In this document: one piece after another, positions 34,801-44,400 of the stretch
Layout of the letters: each line of letters starts with the position of its first letter
Position numbering within the stretch: position 1 is the first letter of the stretch
DNA from: Aporrectodea caliginosa
Lineage: Eukaryota > Annelida > Clitellata > Crassiclitellata > Lumbricidae
Assembly (NCBI GenBank): GCA_020284085.1
Contig: JACEVL010000494.1
Span: forward strand, 470,001-534,000
Reading direction: 5' to 3'
DNA: 64,000 nucleotides
Translations under genes and position numbers: made by a program
Notes under the pieces: model-generated
Seen by the model: only the letters and a program-made list of their open reading frames with translations
What the model was told of the DNA's origin: nothing
The model's database searches: none

Positions 34801-37800
34801 ACCAACTACAAAATGCTTTGGCGTTGCATTATTTCTGGCCAAGGAATCATTGATGACAGTAGCAATATTTTGTGGTATGCTTTGGTTGGTGGTTTCAACT
34901 GTGACTGATAGTCTAAAAAGAACTGTATTTAGGGTTAAAAATTGAACTGCTGTGCCATATACTTTGGTGCAATATTTGTTGTTATGTATGTATGAGCACT
35001 TGTTATAGCGCCCCTTCAAGATTTCTACTCAGAGGCGCTCCCGACTACAGTGCGGACAATGAATCGGTGTTTCACGCCCAAGCGCATGAGCAATTGCGAG
35101 TGAAGGACTTGCCCAGGGTCCCTACGCGGCGGCTTAAGGTGGATTCGAACCCGAAACCCTGCGGCTGCAAGGCACGGAACATACCCCTACACCACCGCGC
35201 GCCACTGTTATGATATGGGATGAAAGGACAGATATGTAAACATAATAATTTGTGAACTTGTTTTAACTGTTAGTTGACATCCGTTATGTTGAGCTAGGAA
35301 TAATTATCTCCAAATCAGATGAGAGAATTTGTGTTTGGCCTTACGTGGCTGTTGAGCTGTGCAGTGGCATTTTCATGCGTATGTGTTATGTGTAGTTTCC
35401 AAGTTTCGAACAACTATGCCAGAGTGCTGACACCCGCCTCATCGGTGCTGTTCTTGCAGATCCAGGCCATGTTCTACATGACCTTCTGCCCCCCAATTAA
35501 AACTGTAGTATATGCTCTATGTCCACGTAAACATGACAGAATTCTACCTGTTGCAGACAGTCTGGCATGCAAAACTTTTATTATTAGGATGATTTATTTG
35601 TGATTATATAACTTCATAATGTACAGCAAAGTGCGGTTAGCAATTGGATCAATAAAGGATATACTTACTTACTTTACTCTAGAATCAATGGGTTCCTCGA
35701 CGGGATAGCAACAATCCGAAGACAATCGAACAGATTCACAAGGAGGCCGAACAGGAGTCACAGGATAAACAGCTCGCCCTTCAGAAGTTCAATCAAGAAC
35801 AGCGATCAGGAGGAGGAGGAGGAGGAGGAGGACGAAGAGGACCACCTCGTGAGTCTAGCTTCTTTTGACTTATAACCAATAAAGCCAAATGGGATCATTT
35901 GGTGATTCTAGCTTTTCACATTTCTATATTATCATTAAAGGACTGGGAATTAGTTTCGCAGTTAAAATGTTGTCAGGTTCGTGAGTGGTGTAGAATTGTA
36001 TCTGAATTATAAATAGCTAATGCTGTTTGACTTGCAACCAGCGAGGCACAACAGGGACCAGATGATGGCTTAGTGGCAGGACGGTGGGGCGAGATGGTGA
36101 CTCAGTGGCAGGACATGGCCAGATGGTGACTCAGTGGCAGGACATGGCCAGATGGTGACTCAGTGGCAGGACATGGCCAGATGGTGACTCAGTGGCAGGA
36201 CATGGCCAGATGGTGACTCAGTGGCAGGACATGGCCAGATGGTGAGTCAGTGGCAGGACATGGCCAGATGGTGACTCAGTGGCAGGACATGGCCAGATGG
36301 TGACTCAGTGGCAGAACATGGCCAGATGGTGACTCAGTGACAGGACATGTCCAGATGGTGACTCAGTGACAGGACATGGCCAGATGGTGACTTAGTGGCA
36401 GGACATGGCCAGATGGTGACTCAGTGGCAGGACATGGCCAGATGCCATCGATAGATTCGTATCTTGTCATGGTTTTCTTGAACAGCACTGACCAATGTCT
36501 TGTGTCTTTGCAGCACGTGCTGGTCCCGTCTCCTCCGGTGGTTCACATGTGGGTGATGATGGCTGGACGGCCGTTGGCAGAGCACCAAAGAGCATCGTAG
36601 ATCCAGCGCGCATGAAACTGACGAAACAGCCGATGGACGAGAATGTTCAACTGGGACCCGGTGGAAGAGGAATGAGCTCCTGGGGTCGGGGAAGCAGCGG
36701 TGGAGTAAAGACACTGTCACAGGAAAGCGATAGACCAATGCCGACACCAAACAGGTTTGCTTTTATAAAGTTTACTCTCACAAGGAATCAAAACCCAATG
36801 GGTTTGTTGTCTGAAAAGTATATATTCTTGATGTCTGTATATCTCAGAAGAATTATTGCAGAGTAAAGGAGCATGTTTTAAGAAGTCAACCTCTGATGCA
36901 TTTCTCAAGTGGTGCTCAGGGTTGTCACAGATCCTGGAAAGTCATGGAGTTAGACTTAACAAATTTAAGGCCTGGAAAAACAGTCGTGGGAAGTCATGGA
37001 ATTTGAAAATAGCTAAATCATGGAAAGTTTGATAGAAAATGGAGAAATCATTAATTGACATATTTCTAATCATATTTTAAAATTTTGATAAATATTACAT
37101 CGATAAAACAATTAGAAAGTAGTTCCTTTTTTGTCTTAAAGTCATGGAAAAAGGTCATGGATTTTTTATTAATCTTGTGGCAATCTTAGATGCAATTTGC
37201 AGCAACACTTTGAGAGCGAGATAGAGAGCGCCATCTGTGATTGCAACTAGAGGTTTTTGTTTTTGGCTGTTGTACAGATTTTCTGCTCTCGGTGGATTTG
37301 GATCGGAGTCGATGGATGCCAGAAGTCGACCAGCAGGCCGAGGCGCTTACACTGGTCGCCTGTCTGGACCACAGGGCAGGACACCAGCCTCCAGGCAGTC
37401 TCAGGAGAAAGGATCCAATGAAATGTCATACAGGTTTGTATCACTCATATCAGCCTAGTCAGTTTCTCATTGTGAGTTTCTACAGTTGAATGCAAGACTG
37501 CATGAAGTATCAAATGAATGGTTATGTCAGTACGACAGAGACAGGGAGTTAGAGGTTTATAGAGAGGAAGAGAGAATGAGGGATGGATAGCTAGATTGTT
37601 TGGTTCCACGTGTGTGTGTGGGCCTGCCAATGGTGCTTCTTTTAGCTTACTGTGCATTGCTAACTGATGTAATATTTTTGTTCGTAATGACACTTAACAT
37701 CATAATAGGCTAGCGCAGAGAATGCCTCTGAGTAGATATCTTAAAGAGGCACTGTATAAATTCTTCTGAGAATGAATGAACGAGAGAGAGAGTGGAGGCA

Positions 37801-38079
37801 CATTTCAAGTGTGGCTGTGTTATTTTGATGTTTCTTAGTCATTGAACGTTTGTTTGCAGGTCTTCTGTAGCCGGCCGTGCTGTGCACTCTCCAGTAGGGT
37901 CACGAAGTGCAAGTCAGGAAATACGAAGCGTCAGAGACAAGGCATCTTCCGTAGAGCTTCTCATGCCACCAACTCCAAAAGAAGAAAAGGAGGTTCCGGA
38001 AGCTGAAGTCGAAAAGAAGACCAAGGCGCTGATGGAAGAATACCTGCATGGCCATGATATCAAGGCAAGTTATTCATTG

Positions 38080-38136
<57 letters not shown>

Positions 38137-38322
38137 GGAGGAAGAGGGGCTGAGGCAGAGAGAGAGAGAGAATGATGGAGGGAGGGGCTGAGAGAGAGAG
38201 GGAGAGGAAAACAGAGAAAGAGAGATGGAGGGAGAGGCTGAGACAGAGAAAAAAGCGAACTGGTGGGACAGGCTGAGACAGAGAGAGAAATAGAGGGAGA
38301 GATGGGCTGAGACAGAGAGATG

Positions 38323-38413
<91 letters not shown>

Positions 38414-41400
38414 GATAGTGAAGGAGTGAGATGGAGGCATTGAGGGAGGGCTGAGGCAGAGAGAGACAATGAGAGAGATGGAAGGAGGAGCTGAGACAGA
38501 GATGGAGGCAGGGAGGGGATGACAGAGAGTGATGCAGCGACAGAGGGAGAGACAGAGAGAAGGAGGCAGGGAGGGACTGAGACAAAGAAAAAAAAAAGAT
38601 ATGGAGGAATGGACAGAGAGAGGGAGAGATGCAGACAGAAACAGAGATAAAGGAAGCGACAGAGAGAGGGGGAGAGAGGAAGAGCAGCCTTCATCTTCTT
38701 GTCTTTCTTTGTTACTGTAGGAGGCGGCATTGTGTGTCAAGGAGTTGGGTTCCAAGTCGCTTCGGCATTTCGTCTACCATTCCCTTCTGCAGAATCTGGA
38801 GAGAACGACACAAGCGCGGAACTTCACCGGAAAGCTTCATCTCTACCTAGTCAAAACGAAGCAGATGAAAATCGACCATTACGTCGAAGGTCTTCGCAGC
38901 ATCCTGGAGTTTGCGGATGAAATGGTGATCGACATTCCGCTCATCTGGGTATATCTTGGCGAGCTCATCAGCCCCATGATCGAAGATGGAACCGTGTCAC
39001 TGACTTTCCTTCGAGCGGCCTGTGAGCCTCTGCTGGCCTGCGACAAAGCGGGCGTTGTTGTCAGTCGGGTGCTTCACGAAGCATCACATGTTCTTGTTAG
39101 TACCAGCAGATTTCACGTGACTTTCTATTCAGATGATGTTTGTTAACCATACAAGTTTGTGGTGGATCCCGAGTTTAACGACATAATAATTATAATTACA
39201 GTGACAATTTATATGGTGCCGTAACACAGCCATTACAAGGGTGCCGACATCTTAAAAAGGCCGAAATTATTTTGAACAGTTCTCACGGTTTGCGTGTGGT
39301 TTGAGGGACGCCAGCATAAACCAAGAAGGGCAGGTGGAGAGGCAAGCCACCCCTCCACGCCTATAGCGAAATCTGCCCCTGGGTGGGAGGCCTAATGCTA
39401 ACTCCGCCGACAGTGGTGAATAAAGTCATAGTAGCGGAGGGGGTTTGGCTGCTGCATTCCTCTTGGTTTTATGCCGGCGCCCTTCAAACCAGACCCGTTC
39501 ATGAGGGCTGCAGAATGCTGCGCCCCTTTGGACAATCAATGTAGCGCACATATTACAAAATTTAACTTTAGGAATTTTACTGAAATTTAGACAGCCCTAC
39601 TCACGGGTGATCTTTCTTTGGCATTTCGTCATTATGTCTTTTTGCTTTCTTGGTTCTTGATCTGAATGATGGCAGTTTCTTTATCCAGGGTCATCGTGGG
39701 GCCGCTGAACTTTGGCAGAAGTCAGGTCTACGCTGGACAGACTTTATGAAACCAGATGCAGTCGAATCTTTCCTCGAGAGTCAGGTATGATGGTTTTCGG
39801 TCTGTAATTATGATCACAGATTTATAATACAGTACAATAATACAACTGCATTTTGATAAATTGCCATTCTTCCAAAGTTCAGAAGTGCACACGCCTCGAT
39901 GGTGCAGATGCAATTATACTGCAGAGCAACTGTGAGCGAAGGACTTGCTCAAGGTCCCTACTCAGTAACCAGGATCGAACCCGTACTCTCCACGTTACAG
40001 GCCGACCGCTGTAACCAATCGGCCACCGTGCGACACAGTAGTGCCACTTCGATAGAAGCAAATCAGAGGCACTTTGGACCGGACAACACAAAACCATGCT
40101 TGAATAGATTGGCTTTCAAGCACTTTCAGAAAAGAATCACAGAAAGGCCAAGAAGCTCAAGTTGCAGGTGGCTCATTCTAGAATGACTTGTTGACAACAG
40201 CTAATGTTCTATGCTGGGCTGCAGAAGTTGAGGTTGGCAGAGGACAACTTAACCCTTTAACGACGAGCTGCTTATGGTTTCCCATACATTTTAGTACACG
40301 CTCGTTGTTAAAGGGTTAAAATCTGGGGAGTAAGATGATTGTGCATAAGCATTAAGACCTTAAACTCAGTAAGTTTTTGCATAGATAACCAGTGCAGTTG
40401 CTTCAGTCCAGTCTGTATTAAACCAATTTCAACATGGACTAGACGCAGAACCCAGTGTGGTTTGAAGAGACTGTGATGCACACAGGCTTTGGTAATTATT
40501 AGTCCTTGAAGTTTTGCTGGCTTTTGAAGTGACTGTTTGGTGCAGTTATACTCTGAAGTTAACTTTTTCAACGCTGCCATGCAGGACCCTTGTTCAGTCT
40601 TTGTGTTTCAACATATCGCTTGCACTGTTTCCATCCTTGCAGGCCTGTAAAACTTGTGAATAGGTCAGCAGTGGTCATCCTCAATTGTGTGGCCTGCTGA
40701 ATTACCAATATGCAATGTCTTGTGCGTAAAGACAGAACTGGATTTTTCATCCTCTTCCCTTTGTGAGCATCAGCGTATGTGGTCCTTGTTCGGATGATTG
40801 CCGATTTTTGCCACTTGTGGGACAAAAAACATGCAAGAAGTCGTGGAAGAGTTTCAATTCCATCTCTGAGAAATGTATCTATTTTAACTTCTAAGGTAGA
40901 AGATGACAAAGAACAGAAATATTTGATGAGATAAACAGATTACTAGTCTGTCGAATTTTAAGTTGCTATACTCAAGTCACTGTTGCTGTACTGCATCGCA
41001 GAGCGTAAAAATTAAATTTTGCACTTTTACAGAAACTGCAGTTTACGGAAGAGCGTGCGTCAGCGCCTGTCAGCTCCAGCCTGTCTATGGAACAGTTGCA
41101 GGAACAGTTGACTGCGTTTTTAACTGACTTGAAAACAGACAAGGAGAAAATCCACGACTGGATTTCAGTAAGTCATTATTATGTCTTAACCATTTGAATG
41201 TCTTGCATTTCTATGCACTTATCTGTCGCAGCGTAATTTGTTTTGCACTGTATAAATTTCATCATTTAAGTTAAACCATTCAGTGTATGTTACTAGTGAT
41301 AATGTGTCTATACATGTTAATTACCAATGAATGCAGAGGTGATTCATTGTTGCTGCTTAAGATACATATGGGGAAGTTTCCAGAGAGGATACACTTACTG

Positions 41401-44400
41401 CCTGTGAGATGAAGACTTGGTTGGACAGCCAACACGTGGCATTTTAGAAGCAGTGCCACTTTGTGTAAATCATTTTACAGCATAGATTCCTTTGTGCATG
41501 AAATGATTGTATGTTAGGAATGGCCTTGTTAGGATTGGGCCACTGATGAGCTGAAATTTGGAGTTTAGCTGCATAGCTGGCATTGCCACTGGCTATGTAA
41601 GAAGGGAACAGAAAGCTCTCGTGATGCATTTGAAAATAATAATAATAATATTTTTTCGTTTATTGAAACAATCTGGTTGACAAACCGGTACAGTGTACAG
41701 TTATGCAATTGAAACAATTAACAAGAACACAAATGACAGAAGACATAAATCTTAACTACTAACAGAACAGACAGCCTGCAATAAATGAGCAGCTAAGAGC
41801 TGTGTGAGCTGGTATTTAATAATGATGGACTGTTAATTAAGACTTCCGTTTCTTCCGTTAAATGCCTGGAGATGTTTGTTCTTTAGGAGAAGGTCGATAC
41901 AGAGACTTCTCAGACCAGTTCATTCATTCGTGCCTTCACAACTTCGATCTGCTCTGGCTGTCTGAAGGGCAGGATGCCCGGCCGTAAGTAACGGACACTT
42001 TTTGTCTAGAGAAACAAGGGGCATATGTCAGGCTCCTGTTCAAAGACCAAAACATAAAAGTTTATACAAAAACAAGTACAGTTGAACAACTGTCCCCATC
42101 AGCATACTTGCTTGTATTTTGTTTCAGTTTGTCTGTTTGTGCGTTTTGACTGAACTGAGTTGATCTTCTCAACACTTACTGACTACACACTAGAAGTGAC
42201 AGTTGATCAATAACTTTTGTAGTGCAGAAGTGTGTGTGATAGTGTATTGGTTAGCATGATGGATTGTGAAACCAAAGGCCAGGAATTCAAATCTGCACCA
42301 GGCCAAGATGTTTGAAGATGAGTGCTTTGAACTGTTGGTGGGCAGAGCAGACGGCACGGGCAAGGACTAGCCATCTGCCGTCACATGCTGAGACTGGATA
42401 TTGGGGTTTAGCTCAAGGCCTGCGGGAGAGGGGGAACAAAATTTTGTACTTCTCCTCCCAGAGGGTATCTGATTACCGTATATGCTCGCGTACAAGTCGA
42501 CCCCCTAAAAATGTGACCTTGGATTGGGGAAAATTCTATGACCCGCGTATAAGTCGATGCGCGTTTTTATGTCTACCTGGGTAAATCTTGACATCTTGTA
42601 GCCCTTTCAACCACCAAGTTAATTCCGACTGTATATAAATAAAAACAATTTCTCATCGATATCCAGTTAGACCATTGGACTGTGAACACGTGCATCACCC
42701 AAAATCGAATGTTATCCCACAAATTATCAACCAGTAATTAACATTTTCTACTAAAAAAACCTTAAAATTGCCAGTTTGTGATTTACAAGTTAAGGCTGAC
42801 GGTATATAATAAAGCAACTTTCGCCGATTTCCGCTGTTTTCAAGATTTTGCCGACTCATTGTTTTCGTTTTGCGGCAGTTACGGTCATCTACACAAGGAA
42901 TCTGGAATATAGATGAAGTCAGGTAAAATAGAGGCAGTTTATATCCATGCTGCCAGATGTGAATTTACGGGCATAGCTGCAAAATGCGCTATAACATATC
43001 TTGCATAGAAAGAAACCGCTTCCACACAAAAAGAATATTAAATAAGAACTGGTGTTGACGTTATTTGCCGGCATGGTTTAAATTTAACACAATATTATTT
43101 ATTCTATCAGGTATTTGTCAGCATTTTGCTAAAACTTTATTCTTTATAGTGTCATATGTTTATAACATTCTATTATTTCATTCATGGTTGTGTCTCTCAT
43201 TGTTGTGTCATACGATATCCGATGGGTATTTCATTATCCGACGGGTATGTGTTGACCTCCGTTGCACGTTTCGTGCGATCTCTGATGGACAAATCTTGCG
43301 ATCTTAGTTTGCCCTTCGTATAAGTCGACCCCCAGCTTTGGACTTTCAAAATTGTCCAAAAAATTGGACATTTTTCTGGTTATTTCCAGTATATAAAGAA
43401 AGCAAGAGGAGGCAACTGCCTCCATGTGGCTACGCCTGTGCTTATATGTGAGTATATACGGTAGACTTTAGTTCCATGGTACATGGTGTTGAGAGTCAGT
43501 ATGAACACTGGACGATTTGCTGCTAAGAGGTAACTTTTATGAGTCTTGTTTTTTAACTGAGTGATTCTTTCGGGGCTTACGTTGCTGTGTTGACTCAATT
43601 TACCTTTTTACTTACAGAACGACCGGACTCTTCTAAAATCGATTCAAACAAGTTGAAGGAATACGCAAATGCTCTCGCACGATACATCAAACATGAAGCA
43701 CAGCTTGAACTGCAGGCGCTCTATGCTACACAGTCGTTCGTTCATAAGATGGAACATCCACCATGTTAGTAGAAACTCCGTGACACTAGAAACGATCTTA
43801 ATAGTTTTTTCGTCCGCAGACGGTTGTGTATGTAACCTGCTTCGTAGAAATGAGGGTGCCTTGGTGATGGATCCAGGAACAACAGTGTCTGCTATTTTTG
43901 AAACCTGCTTCTTAGAAAGAAGGGTTCTTGGCGACAGAAATGGGCATGATTTTATTACAATCTAATGATTAGTTACCCATCTCTGCTTGGCAATGAATCC
44001 AGGAACATTTTGGGTACAGCATCAGTTGATGGTTGAGAAATACCTTGACAGATGCTGCTGGACTGGATAATTGGGAATGGATAGAAGAAACTGAAAGAGG
44101 AGCCATACCACCGAAAGGAATGGCGCCATTGGATGCTCAAGGCAGAGAGGATCGGTTGGTGCTTTGAGCATTGGACACCAATGTTATGGAAGTTACTTAT
44201 TAATAATAAAAATTTTGACGACTGATTCGGGCCTATGACTCGTTATATACTAATGGTATCATCTGATGGACTGTTGTATGAGTTTTCTTGAACAGCTGAC
44301 CTGGCTGGCTCTGCTGCAGTCCTGTATAGTGGCTGATTACTGTAGTTAGTGTTTGAATAGGTCGGTCGGTTTGGGGCATTGTCAAATGGTGGTACACATA

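Noticed and set aside
35141..35194. tRNA gene suggested by A and B boxes
   Set aside because: No cloverleaf can be completed and a long unrelated body plus LINE-like tail follows; it is a tRNA-derived SINE, as are the hits at 23107 and 39972.
38060..38755. Long Ser/Leu-rich minus-strand open frames
   Set aside because: Complement of the purine tract; all frames of (CT)n are open.
43234..43425. Open frames within 42.5-43.5 kb as transposase
   Set aside because: No transposase motifs seen; the element looks non-autonomous.
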